A stretch of DNA of 64,000 nt from the NCBI GenBank assembly GCA_030867875.1, contig JAOWCC010000577.1, positions 79,341,740 to 79,405,739 on the forward strand. Reading direction: 5' to 3'. The translations under genes were made by a program, and so were the position numbers. Of the stretch, positions 1 to 64,000 are shown one piece after another. Source of the DNA: Actinernus sp. WN-2022 (lineage: Eukaryota; Cnidaria; Anthozoa; Actiniaria; Actinernidae). The notes beneath the pieces are model-generated. The model saw only the letters and a list, made by a program, of their open reading frames with translations, searched no databases and was not told the origin of the DNA. Positions within the stretch are counted from its first letter, which is position 1. Each line of letters starts with the position of its first letter.

Positions 1-755
1 ACACGAAAACCGCCAGGCGTTCCTTGTATATATTTATGTGGGAGCCTGTGTCTGTTCAAATCCATTTTATTTCATAATAATTCAATTTACAACATTGTTT
101 TATCTGCATAGATATTTGTTTTGCTTGGTTGATTGCCTTTAAAGGCCAAAAAAACTTTTTTAAATATTTTTTAACTTGAGCCATGACTTTTCTAGACGCG
201 GGTACCCTGTGGTGATAGCTCGAAATCATGTAATGCCAAATTTGAGCATGTTCCACCACACGGATTTTGGGGGATTTTTAGTATGTTACTAAGTGGACCA
301 CTATCTATCATTTGGCGGTGAGAAATATTCTGTTGCAATTTGTTTGAGATTGACCATAAAAAAGTCATAGGATGACTGGACTAAAATCGCACAACGGGGA
401 TAAGTCGTTATTATTGCGGTTAGTGATTACTGGAAAGCTATATAGTCATAAAAAACATGATAGAGGGAAAACGATAATATTCCTTTTTTATATATATATT
501 TATATAGAGGATAGCAGCCAGGGCGGATCCGGGATTTAAAAAGGGAGGGGTGACACCAATATAGGCTCTGCCGACACACAAACACACATGTACACGGGTC
601 CTGTGTCTTTTAGAAGATGTGCGCGCGGGACCACTTTAAAATCCCGCGGGGAGTTCCTTATTTGGAATTTGTGGCACGTGATCATTTTCCTTCTACCCTG
701 ATCGCACGAGTCGAGGCAGTTGTCTGCAGATTTTGAGCTCAATTGTGCTTCAAAA
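1..755 (+). promoter_or_regulatory. catalase 5' flank and putative promoter
   Basis: No coding sequence is recognisable. A run of alternating TA at 487-507, ending TATATAG, is TATA-like about 250 bp before the start codon. A palindromic E-box CACGTG lies at 675-680, within the probable 5' UTR or proximal promoter. The transcription start cannot be fixed from sequence. Confidence 0.3.
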
Positions 756-54003
<53,248 letters not shown>

Positions 54004-55148
54004 TAACCATAAACACGGTCAAGACGTAATGATCATAGAATGATTAATGATTAATATATACTGGGGTGGGTTCATAAACAGATTGACACGTTCGCATTTA
54101 ACCCCTTCTCCTCCCTTTCACTGGACAATACAGCCAAACTAACGTCAAGTTAAATGAATGTGGACCCCCCCCCCCCCCCCCTCCCTTTTACAAATGATTG
54201 ATTCCTTAAACCAAGCTATTTAATTGGCAATAGGGGACCTTGATGACCGCCTCTCCCTCCCCAGATGATTGATTCCTTAAACCAAGCTATTTAGTAATAG
54301 AGGACCTTGATGACCTGCAGAACGACGCAGTTGACAATATTATTAGGATACATGCAACTACATTGGATAAGCCAAGCTTTCTTGACAGATAAGAATACCT
54401 ATATATATATATAAGCATTTTACTTTTTTACTAAGTATTTAGTAACCCGTGTTTTAAAAACGCCGAGGTTCGCTTTAAGAGCATATGATTTTTGCCTTAA
54501 GATATTGAGGAACGGACCGCTTTAGTAAGGGTGTTGCTCTTTAATTTCTTGTAGTGGCTACGTGTGTTCAGTGTAAGCTACGATGCTGTTAGTAATGCCT
54601 TATCAGTCTTTATTTAGTCACATTAGTTCTTAATCGAAAAATAAAAAGGGTGCATTTCTCATCCCTGATCTTTTTGTTTGCTTTTTGTTAATTTTTTTGA
54701 ATTTATGAGTGAAAACATACTTCGGGTATAACAGGCTATTTTTTGTACCCGCTTGTTTATCGTTAAATAAAATTCGCGCTGGGTATTTTCCTTTGATTAA
54801 AGAAGTGCTTGGCCCATACTAGAACATGACAGATTTTCCATCAGAATTACAATAATTCTGAGTCGGGTTAAAGAAATGTGCCCTCGATACTCAGAGATTC
54901 TGCTGGAATGGCAATTGCCAGTTTTTACACATAAAAATGACAACTACCTGAATTTTGTGGTTTACAATTTTTCATGTGGCTCTGTACTAAAAATCACATT
55001 TTGTACCGGTACAGAGTACTGGCTGATAAGAGGCCAGCGGAATATCTGAAAGTGTAACGTGTAATTGAATAGGTATAACATAATTTACTGTTAGCGGTCA
55101 TCATTGTAATCGTGGTAATGATTGTAATCATGGTATTATGACAATAAA
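54004..55148 (+). other. catalase 3' UTR and polyadenylation signals
   Basis: Non-coding sequence after the stop. AATAAA hexamers lie at 54640-54645, 54766-54771 and 55143-55148; the last is followed by GT-rich sequence and is a good cleavage context. A 17-base C run occurs at 54165-54181. A roughly 54-bp segment is tandemly duplicated (54194-54247 and 54264-54317). Which poly(A) site is used is unknown. Confidence 0.45.
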
Positions 55149-55366
55149 GACATTGGAAATCATGATAGTTTGTGTCACTATTCGAGTAGCTTAGCTTCTC
55201 GACAGTTTAGCCCCCTATACATGCACCCTCATATTTTAATATACATACTAAACATTGCTAGACAGTCCGGACTAATTCAATTGTTTTCTTTTGCTAGCGG
55301 TTGATAAACATACTGACTTAGAAGTTTCACGGGTTTTGTGAAACTACTCATGATTAACATTCTTAA

Positions 55367-57399
55367 GGTTACCGGATACCTTCAAAGCGAAAAAGATGGA
55401 ATTTTTTTTTTTTCGCACAGAAATGTAGTTTTAGTAGTAGTCTCATATACCAAAAACTCCGTTGAATAAAAATTAATGTTGACGGAGAAATACCAAAAGG
55501 AAGTTTTTAACCGGAAGTAAAAGGTTCCGTTTGATTGACAGCAGATCAATATAAACACATGACAAGTGCTCACTCGCCCGTAACGACGGTGTGAATATAT
55601 AATATTAAATTTATTTCATATACCAATGTTTACGGTTATTGAGAAACGTATTTCCACACATAATTCCATCGGTTGTTGGCCTTATGCCTTCAAAAGAGCA
55701 AGCAGGATGCCCTTAGCTTGGAAAACAAAGAAAAAAGAAAAGTAAAACAAGGCCAAACAATGCATACGACTACAAAGCCAAATAGGAGTCCTCGTAAAAC
55801 CCAACAAGGGTTCGTATTTTCACTTTCAGACAGAGTGCCGAGTGGCCCACATCTGAACATGAAGAATTGATAGGAGCCAGCCGAGAAAGTATTTGTTTCC
55901 AAGAAAGCTTAGATGGAAACGTAAAGTCTGACGGTGACTCTGAATCACTTGAAACCAACACCACGATCTTAGCTCGCTATTGCCGTGCTGTTTCAGCCGC
56001 CTGCAAATCGCTGTCTCCTCTACTAACTATGCTGGCATTCAAGGCGTCTCTAGGTGTTCACCTTGGCTTTGTGCCTCCAGGTCTTTTTGTCTTTCCCAAT
56101 TTTCAAGTCACACAAGAAAACTAGAACAACCAACTATATTAACATTTTCTCGATGCGGCGCGAAGCTTTGATCGGAAATCAACATTGGCGGGAAATCTTC
56201 ACAGATAGTTGAACTGTGATGAGAAATGATTGGCCAAGAGCTCGCTAATTGTTGGAGAGGCGGGCTTCAGATTCACGCACGACAGACGGCTAGATTTTCT
56301 AAAATGCTATTTTCTACGCTTTCGATTTTCAACCAAAATAGAGTTTTAAAAAAGCTCCCAATCAAGAGGAATTTAGTCTATTTGTTTGACATTTTCACAA
56401 AACGTCAATTGATAACTCCGCTGCAAAAGGGTGTCGGGGAATTGGAAAATTCTAAAAATAGAGCTCTTGACGGCGTTTTCCGCAAATCTACTCTGATTAT
56501 TTTTCGCCTTTTCACGGAGAGCATGATAACTTTTGAACTAAATCGAATTTTGAAATTCCCCGACACCCTTTTGTAATACGATTCCTCTGAAATGAACCCT
56601 GCTAGCAGAGGTTATTTTCTCTTACCCTCTCTCCAGTTCCACTAACGAGGGAGAAAGTAACCTCTGCCACGATCCGAACGGTTCTTTAGATCTCGCCGGC
56701 TCCAAGTTTTTGGAGGTAAGTCACATGACTAACCGGTTTAAAAACCGGTTTCTCGAGATCGACGTCACACGCACATGACCTGCTGATACTATTAAAACAC
56801 TGCCCAGTCTAGAATCTGCAGTTTCAAGATGTCATCTGTTTTTGGAGTGAACATAAGCGTGAGCGAGTTCGAAGTAGCGTTAAAAGCAGCTGTGTCAAAC
56901 CTCAAGGAAAGCAACATCGCTCTCGACGAAGGAAATTTATTTTATTTTTCCCACGCCTTCTCTTGCCGTTAACAATAGGAAATCTACAATGTTTACTGTC
57001 TCGTTTTTCTCGGCCAATGGAAATCCAGATACCGTCGCGCATGCTCAACAGAAAACCGTTCGGATAGTGGCAGAGGTTACTTTCTCCCTCGTTAGTGGAA
57101 CTGGAGAGAGGGTAAGAGAAAAGAACCTCTGCTAGCAGGGTTTCTGAAATGCGACAAAGCAAACGGATTTTAAAACTTTAAAATATTTTCTGAGTCGGAG
57201 CTTCTGAAAGCCATCTCACTAGATCGGAGAAACGGGATCGCTGAAAATTCGAGATTTTCAAAGAACTCAAAACTTTTTATGTATTCTTGTAGCCAATTTT
57301 ATAAGCTTTAAAATGATACATGGATGATTTATCTACGATGTTTCTTCGGGGCGCTACATAATTTAGACTGGAAACGCACCCTGAAGGTATCCGGTAACC
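55367..57399. mobile_element. GGTTACC-family TTAA-target element, copy 2
   Basis: Ends GGTTACCGGATACCTTC, inverted and identical over 17 bp; TTAA at 55363-55366 and 57400-57403. Interior frames (for example 55867-56124, with RESICFQESLDGNVKSDGDS) look like decayed coding sequence but contain no domain I can name. Shares TIR type with 18867-20534 while the interiors differ. Kolobok is the best guess from the TTAA target. Contains the MITE at 56595-57142. Confidence 0.75.
56595..57142. mobile_element. MITE with 9-bp TSD and long TIR, nested
   Basis: Ends AACCCTGCTAGCAGAGGTT, with the TIR continuing for about 90 bp to CGAACGGTT. The 9-bp duplication TCTGAAATG lies at 56586-56594 and 57143-57151. 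The interior (56829 onward) starts ATGTCATCTGTTTTTGGAG, an ATG-led frame, and shares about 110 bp with 21130-21240 inverted. Probably Mutator-like by target length. Confidence 0.85.
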
Positions 57400-57907
57400 T
57401 TAAGGTTTGCTCTCAATATTTGGTAGTCGACACGGAACTATCGGAAGAGAAAACGGGGACAATTAAACGGGGTATCAATAGGCTGTGCCTGGCTAGCCAA
57501 TCAGATGGCGAGTTTTCCAGTAGACTGTTGCTGGGTTACGCTAGATTGTAAAACGGTCTCATGTCGCAAAAAAAAACAGGCGGGCTACGAGCGTGGTGAA
57601 ACAGCGAGAAGCCACGCGGCCAAAAAACTTTGATTGATGTCTCGCTGGTAGACCAGCGTGTACCGACCCTAGGGGCTAAAGTGAACAATCTGCACTAAAA
57701 ATGTGGTCGGCCGACCACCTACCAACCACTTCAGGATTACCACTGCTGTGATAAGTTTTAATGTCGAGGGTTCTGGGAGTGGGAGTCGTCAGAAGTTCAC
57801 CAATAGTTTGCCAATAAAGTTTATGTTTTCCTCGAAAGTACTAAACAATTCAGCGGCCTTTGAAGTTCAGGAATATGTTCTGCCTGACCAGGCTACTTCA
57901 GGGTTTC
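57400..57907. other. unassigned stretch
   Basis: No gene or element boundary recognised. Short frames (57324-57551, 57703-57942) lack recognisable domains. Confidence 0.5.
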
Positions 57908-58013
57908 TAGCCTGCGTTGCGGCTCTGGAGTATCGGAGCTAGGGGGATTGGGGCGAGAGAAAAAAGGGGGGTGGGGAGAAGAGGCCAGAGCGCCTGCCGG
58001 CACCAACCTACCC

Positions 58014-58436
58014 TCGCTCTACAATTACCAATAATCGGTAATTGGCTGTTGCTCTTCAATTCTCAATAATCGCTAATTCTGGAACGCAAATTAAACAATG
58101 ACATTCTTAAAACCAGTCAGGATAAAGATAAACAATTGTCCAAATCCGAACGGCGGTAGACGCGCTTAGTGTAGTGGTCGTGACGCCTGCACTATACCAA
58201 GCATAACACGCAAATGAGTTCGAGCTCAAAAAAAATATTTCTCTCGTTTACCTTCTCTTCTTGTTTACCTGTGAACCCTAGCTCTAGGTGAGTGAGAACC
58301 CGTCGTTTACCCGTGAACTCGTCCGATGGTTAGGGTTCGGGTTAGGATTTGTCGTAGAATTACCAATAATCGGTATTTCAAGCGTATTTGCCATTTATTG
58401 ATTATTGGTAATTGTAGAGCGAGGATGCGTTGGCCT
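58014..58436. repeat. inner inverted repeat (CTCGCTCTACAATTACC)
   Basis: CTCGCTCTACAATTACCAAT at the left is repeated inverted at the right (ATTGGTAATTGTAGAGCGAG). It encloses a SINE-like fragment with A-box-like TAGTGTAGTGGTCGTGACG (58158-58176) and tail TGGTTAGGGTTCGGGTTAGG. Could be a separate MITE. Confidence 0.6.
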
Positions 58437-59050
58437 GCAAGACATGGTTATTTTGATAACTCATCCTCGGAAAGCCGCGTATTGCTATTGGCTAAAATGC
58501 ATCAGTGACAGAATGTATTCGTGCATGGCATGCGATAAGAGCAGAAAGATGACGACAAACACCGATAATTCCCTCGGCGATAAAGAAAGAACAGAAGCAA
58601 GGCCGAAGCAAGGCTATTATAGATGTTCCAGCACCAGTTGAGTTTCTTAGGTTATCCTGCTGCCGAACTTTCAGACCTAAAACCCGAGGAACTAAAGAAG
58701 TGCAACTTCAAATTGCTGTTTAGTTATGCATGCAGAAGAAGTAATTAGAGCGAATTTCGCGATGATCTGAACGGGGCATCGGAACTCCACAAGCGTCTTG
58801 CTTGTATTGGCGGTCGTCGACGAATCGCACACGGTTGAAACCGTGGACCGGTGTGTTTGAGGAACAGGCTTGTGCTTCCGAAAATATACGAGCTGCTTTG
58901 ATGATTTCGTAATGGTGCATGGATGGTTTTTAGCGCTTCTTTTGGCAGAACTTCGTTCTGGTGTTATTGTGTTCGGAATTTTTCTTTTCTGATTTGGTGC
59001 CGACTTTATATTCAGCGGCACCGAGTTCTCTTTATCTTAGTCATTGTTAA

Positions 59051-59312
59051 TAGACTGGAATGGTTATGAAACCCAGCGACCTTCTTTGTTATATGTCTTT
59101 GTTAGCTTTTTTCAACCGTGACCCTGCACAAAACACAATAGAAATTCCAATGTGTTAATCAATCAGCCAATAGAAACGTGAGTTCAGTCGTTCAGGGGAC
59201 GCTAATGAACTATGACCCTGCACATTATTTTGTCTTGCCCTCTTCCAACATAAATCGCAGCGCCTTTGGTAGCCCTTTGAAGTTTGCCGGGTTTCATAAC
59301 CATTCCACTCTA
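59051..59312. mobile_element. TTAA-target MITE (TAGASTGGAATGG ends)
   Basis: Left end TAGACTGGAATGGTTATGAA and complement of right end TAGAGTGGAATGGTTATGAA; TTAA at 59047-59050 and 59313-59316. CGACCTT/CAAACTT interior similarity continues. Non-coding. Confidence 0.85.
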
Positions 59313-59601
59313 TTAACTATGTCTTTATAGTTAATATATTTATCCTGCAAACTTTCTCGAACAAAGGTGTAGTTCTTTACTGCACACGGGAACGACAGAC
59401 TCGCTCTGATAGAGCAGCAGATTTCGGAATATGGCTACTGCTCTGATAGGGCAGTAGCCGATTTCGGAATATGAAGACCAATAATTTTGCAGGCACAATG
59501 AAGCCGCGGCTCTCTTTTCTTTCTGAAGCCGCTAGGCGCTTGAACAGATTCTTGCCGTGGAAATATTTGAATTCCTAAACGCTACCTTAAAACATAAATT
59601 A

Positions 59602-59928
59602 GGGAAGAGGTCAAAACAATGGATTTCGAATGGGACCCAATTTTCTCAGGGGTGGTGATGGGTGGCGGGTAATACCCCCTACCCCTTTTTTCGAGGGTGA
59701 TTTTCTCGCGTTGTAAAATAGGGACACCTGATTTTAATGCAGACCGGCACGTTCTTCTCTGCCTGTAGAAACTAGAAATATAGTTACTTCTTCAATAAGT
59801 ATTTTATTCAAGAAGATATTTGTGGTCAAAAATCTAGATTTTGCCAAAATAGGTGGCGGGTTCCGGGTACAACCCCCCTTCCATCAAAATTGGGTTCCGC
59901 CAGAGTACCATTGTTTTGACCTCTTCCC
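59602..59928. mobile_element. Harbinger-type MITE
   Basis: TIR GGGAAGAGGTCAAAACAATG identical on both ends; 3-bp duplication TTA at 59599-59601 and 59929-59931. A GG-starting TIR with TWA target fits PIF/Harbinger. Subterminal GGTGGCGGG occurs twice. Confidence 0.85.
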
Positions 59929-60291
59929 TTACATATCCTGGAAAAGTCGTTGACATTTACAGGTTTGGGTTTAGGGCCTGTCTCCGCATGTTTTTTCGGA
60001 GTTTCAGTTGACATCAGCTCCAAGTTCGTATATTTTTTGTTTTGAATTTAACGCTCGAGTTCAGATTCCTTGAGATTCCACGCGTGAGTTTGACAGATAT
60101 TAAACATGGTTTTCACTTACGCCGCATGATGATTGGATGAATCCGTCGAATGACTTACTAATTTTATGCATATTAATTGGTGGGTGGCTCAGTCTCTTCC
60201 TGTTCTACCCACCCCCCTCTATTTTTTCTCGCCCCAATCCCCTAATCTCCGCTCACTGCGCTCCGATACTCCAGAGCCGCAACGCAGGCTA

Positions 60292-60944
60292 TAAAAGTTT
60301 CTTTCAGATTTTGGACAACCAAGACCATGTTCCAAGTACTAATATCTTTTTTTTACGGTGCAGATTGTTAACTTTAGCCGACTCTAAGAGTTTCCTAGCA
60401 TTTTTAGTACCCTGCTAGACGGACATTCCTTCCCCTCCTTTTACCGAGAGAGAAAGGAACCCGGACGGACGGCGTTTTCTTGCGAGCATGCGCAAGTAAC
60501 GTGATATGTGGACGTCACTTTCTTCCGGTACGTCGAAGTGAAAAAAATTGTGACTAGCTATAGTATTGTACAATACCGAAAATAATTAGTCTTGGAAAGA
60601 AGCTAACCTAGCTCGATCGTTGTTTCCCTTGTTGTCGACTACGTATTTGCAGCAAATATTATATACAAATGGAATCGCGTTTATTGGCAAAACTGCGAGA
60701 ACTTAGTGGCTGACTGGCTTGCCCAGCAAGGCCGGCTACAAAAGCTTGTGGGTGTATTTAGCTAGTAAGGCAGCAGTGAGTATTCTAACTAAGTCTAATC
60801 AGCCACACTTCACATTTGATCATTGTACCGTAGATCTGTTATATCAAAGGTACTGAGTATATTTAACGGCCGTATCATTGTCAAATCTATTCCATTGTGG
60901 GCGGGGCGCCTGTCAATCGTAAATCACCATACGATTTAACTTCA
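60292..60944. other. unassigned stretch
   Basis: No gene seen. GGACATTCCTTCCCCTCC and GGAAAGAAC-type sequences around 60420-60460 form a weak inverted pair. Confidence 0.4.
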
Positions 60945-61014
60945 GTATCTGAGAAGACGTGAAGGTCTGACCATTTGCAGCTCGTGAACGAAATTGTTTC
61001 ACAAAGGCAACACC

Positions 61015-61053
<39 letters not shown>

Positions 61054-61575
61054 CCTGGGTTTGAACCCGCGACCTCCCGCTCGATAGACCGGAGCTTAAA
61101 GTGCCTATGAAGCTTATTATTTTTATTTTAGAGTATCAATTCTACATCAAGTGAATAGTAGAATGGTACAATATATCTTGTTTTGAATGCTGTGCCGCTG
61201 AGTTAAGGAGGTTTTAATATCCAAAATGCTAATTACATGACGTCAGGGGAGGCACAATTATTATACATTTTTTTTTGTTACAATTAAACAATTTTTTTAA
61301 ATTATCAGTGTTAGACCCATGGTTGAAATAAAATGATTTTAGAAATATGTTTTCCTATATCAGTAGAAACGCCCATTCACAACCACTAAGAAGTGATTGC
61401 AGGTACCTCCCCTGACGTCATGTAATTAGCATTTTGGATATTAAAACCTCCTCAACTCAGCGGCACAGCATTCAAAGCAAGATATATTGTACCATTCTAC
61501 TATTCGCTTGATGTAGAATTGATATCTAAAATAAAATAATGAGCTTCATAGGCACTTTAACCACTGAGCTAACAG
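60945..61575 (-). mobile_element. tRNA-derived SINE family 2, interrupted
   Basis: Same family as 44461-44722 and 48481-48966, with B-box complement GGGTTTGAACCCG near 61057. Split at the TTAA of the tRNA-like head by the MITE at 61100-61556; the A-box side resumes at 61561 (CCACTGAGCTAAC). Confidence 0.8.
61100..61556. mobile_element. TTAA-target MITE inside SINE, long TIR
   Basis: Ends AGTGCCTATGAAGCTTATTA and its near-complement; the arms of about 150 bp pair through CCTGACGTCATGTAATTAGC. TTAA at 61096-61099 and 61557-61560. Its ends match the AGTGCCTAT family at 17422 and 47788. Confidence 0.88.
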
Positions 61576-62277
61576 GTTGGCGGAATGAGCTAGCTAAATA
61601 ATAACAATTTTATCGAGGACCGAGAGCTGTTATTTACCGGGAACACACTCACTAGTTACCAGGCTCTTACAGGCTAGTCGAGAGCAATATGGCGGATGAA
61701 AGGGAGAAGAAGTCACGGCTGTACGGGTTTCGTTTTGATGGTCTTTCGAGCTGTGGCAGTGTACAGATACCTGAAAATCACTCAAATTTAGCCTCGCTGA
61801 GAAACTGTCGGTAAATACTAAGTCACATTTGGATATATTTGTGTGATAATATGACATTTAAGCTACTCGGTTCCATCGTTACAAATTAAGAAACGCTTAT
61901 GGTTACGTTATTCTCCAAAGTTGATCAAAGCAACTATCAGTGTGGCTAAAATGAAGGAAATTACTGTGAACATGGAGGCCAAAACAGGGTTAGTGCATGA
62001 ATTCGATTAAGCTTGGAAAGCCAGAATTATCCGTTTCAACTCGATTACATGCAATTTTACAGTCAAGAACATGCAAGAAAATATGATGCAAACGTAACAT
62101 TTGAAGGTTTATTGTAATTCTGTTTCACAATTTGACACCAAACACAAACTTCCATATAAAGTATTGTACAATTTTGAGCAATACAATATCTATTTACGGT
62201 GGTAATTTGATGCCTAGTGCGCACGCGTGGGATAGATTTCTGACAATGTTTCCGTTAATTCTAGTTTTGAATTGCTT
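61576..62277. other. unassigned stretch
   Basis: Only short frames. A 41-codon ATG frame at 61689-61814 ending in a possible donor is not convincing. Confidence 0.4.
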
Positions 62278-62623
62278 GAACTTGGGCACGGTACTCCTAA
62301 CTTGGGCACGGTACTCCTAACTTGGGCACGGTACTCCTAACTTGGGCACGGCACTCCTAACTTGGGTACGGCACTCCTAACTTGGGCACGGAACTCCTAG
62401 CTTGGGCACAGCACTCCTAACTTGGGCACGACTTTCGTAACTTGGGCACGGCTCTACAAAAAGGCGGGCCGAGACTACGTTTTCACGGGGTCTTAGAACC
62501 CGCCTAGATTTCTGGGCGCGCGTACCCGCAACATTCCATTTGTACAACAAAAATCAGGGGTGCCGTGCCGAAAACAAATGGTACGTGTACCTAGAATTTA
62601 GGAGTACCGTGCCCAAAATACTT
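62278..62623. repeat. 20-bp tandem array with inverted terminal copy
   Basis: Nine units of AACTTGGGCACGGTACTCCT, decaying rightward, at 62278-62457. A single inverted copy (AGGAGTACCGTGCCCA) is at 62602-62617. This looks like a small TIR element with an amplified left end. Confidence 0.75.
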
Positions 62624-64000
62624 GTCGTGTAAACAAGGCTTTATTCGAAAGATTTGAAACCGCTATATAATATAATACATGTTAGTTATTGTTTTGAAGA
62701 TAAGTGTTGTGTTCTTGTTAATTCGTGGCTATGCCTGAGCTGTCTCGGAACAAAAGTAGAACAGGTCCTTTACTGTTGTCCTTAACGCTCTGTGAATTAT
62801 TGATGACTGTTTTAGTTCCGATCGAATGACAGTTGTGGAATATAGCGACGTTAAACCGTAACAGGACGTTGGAAAATACGATCGAATAGCAAGTTGCTAG
62901 AAATAAGGATCTTCTCTTTAGTTTGGGAATTTTAACAGGTAAGTACTCAAACATAGTTTTCATTTATTTTACAGCGTTTTTCTATTCTGGCGGGAAAATA
63001 TCTGGTGCGAACATTGTTCGAGTCTGTTTACATCTCGTTAAATTTCTCAATTCTTAGATTGATAAGTTTCTGTAACTGAGACTAGCTAGAAATACTAAAC
63101 ATAAATAGAACCAAGAAGTACTTCTGTTTTTATCGGAATTAATTTGAACCAAATCTGTAAAAGAAAGTTTTGTGGAAAAATATGGATTTGAAGGTAGCTT
63201 GTTTGCCTGATTAAAAATGGATGTGAAAAATTGCCATTTGATCTTGGAACCTGTTAAACCTGTTACCTAAAACGTAGCCAATTTCACAGGGTCATTTTTA
63301 GGTTCCCCCCAAATGAGTATGTCTTTCGTTATTCGTTGTTATTCTTAGCACCAAATTGCATAACTAAAACGGTAGTCGGCTTTTGAATGCGGCTTTCAAA
63401 TCATTTCCATTTTTCCGTCTTCATTTCAAGCTGCTTCCGACTCATTTCAACAGGAGACGAAAATGAAATAGCGGAGGGGGTTGGTGCACTTTAGGTATGT
63501 GCAGCCATAGAAGAAGAAAACCCGGATTTTCAAGTTTTTGTGAAAACGAAACCGGACTCACACCCGGCCCCTGTACCGCCACACATATGTATACAGCAAA
63601 TTGCAAAAATTATGAGCAGTTTTGTTCGATATACATATATATAAACTATGGCTAATATTATGGTATATCTATATATACTTTTATTTTTTAAGAAGGCAAC
63701 TTGAAAAAATATACCAGTAACAACATCCCATAATTTTAGATATGTTTCTGATATATATATTTATATTGAACAAAATAGGTAATAATGTTTGCAATATATA
63801 TATACATTACGTTATATGAAGCAATTGCAAGAGTGACCTCCATCACCTCCTCCGGGCCTGGTATTCGTCTGCACCTTATTAAATCTCGCCTGATCTTGCC
63901 AAATCTTGCATTAGTATCTCCCTGAATATTGCCTAATTAATCTCGCCAGGTCTCGCCAATTCTATATAGATATCCAACATTTACATTTCGGGCCTGATCT
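62624..64000. other. unassigned right edge
   Basis: AT-rich sequence with TATATA microsatellites at 63620-63800. No gene recognised. A GTAAGT at 62939 is not supported by an adjoining coding frame. Confidence 0.4.

Larger units (their letters stand above)
57908..60291. mobile_element. 2.4 kb inverted-repeat element
   Basis: The left end TAGCCTGCGTTGCGGCTCTG is the complement of the right end; the TIR continues over TATCGGAG and GGGGATTGGGGCGAGA for about 65 bp. No target duplication is found. It contains an inner inverted repeat (58014-58436), a SINE fragment, and two MITEs. No transposase recognised. Confidence 0.7.

Noticed and set aside
61689..61814. Possible first exon (MADEREKKSRLYGFRFDG...) with a GTAAAT donor
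   Set aside because: Only 41 codons, no recognisable family, no downstream exon found. ATGGCGGAT-like starts occur by chance.
62718..62963. 81-codon minus-strand frame near the right edge
   Set aside because: No domain or neighbouring exon; composition is like the surrounding non-coding DNA.

Overview
This is a eukaryotic, AT-rich, repeat-dense window holding one complete protein-coding gene: a 14-exon catalase on the + strand (start codon 756, stop codon 54001-54003, 507 residues, every intron GT-AG). Coding exons make up only about 1.5 kb of its 53 kb. The protein is an animal-type clade-3 catalase, and residue numbering runs a constant 3 behind the human enzyme at the haem and NADPH sites. 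Gene structure, intron size and the repertoire (Crypton tyrosine recombinases, tRNA-SINEs, TTAA- and TA-target MITEs, palindromic repeats) suggest an invertebrate, most likely an anthozoan such as a stony coral. The species assignment is inference.

Layout: 1-755 5' flank. Introns 1-2 hold a small hairpin MITE and a 3 kb inverted-repeat element with 21-bp tandem arrays (4.4-7.6 kb). Introns 3-6 hold two copies of a CCGTAAA-ended TA-target element, one carrying a tRNA-SINE and one a 1.24 kb foldback, plus retroelement tails. Intron 7 holds a stack of elements nested three deep (17.4-22.6 kb) and a 1.0 kb TIR element carrying a RecQ helicase fragment (23.35-24.36 kb). Intron 10 holds a dead Crypton-type recombinase gene split by a 6.2 kb near-palindromic TA-target element (29195-35392) whose arms are satellite arrays. 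Intron 11 holds an OTU-protease remnant, a truncated non-LTR retrotransposon and a SINE. Introns 12-13 hold several MITEs with readable target duplications, including a SINE interrupted at a TTAA. The region 3' of catalase (54.0-64.0 kb) holds the 3' UTR, a 2.0 kb TTAA element with a second MITE inside it, a 2.4 kb inverted-repeat element carrying two MITEs, a second SINE interrupted at the same TTAA, and a 20-bp tandem array.

Apart from catalase nothing here looks like a working host gene. The biology is one housekeeping antioxidant enzyme whose introns have accumulated non-autonomous transposons. The most unusual object is the 6.2 kb palindromic satellite-armed element. The best evolutionary clues are the duplicated target sites, which let several insertions be ordered. 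All identifications come from reading the sequence; no database search was made.
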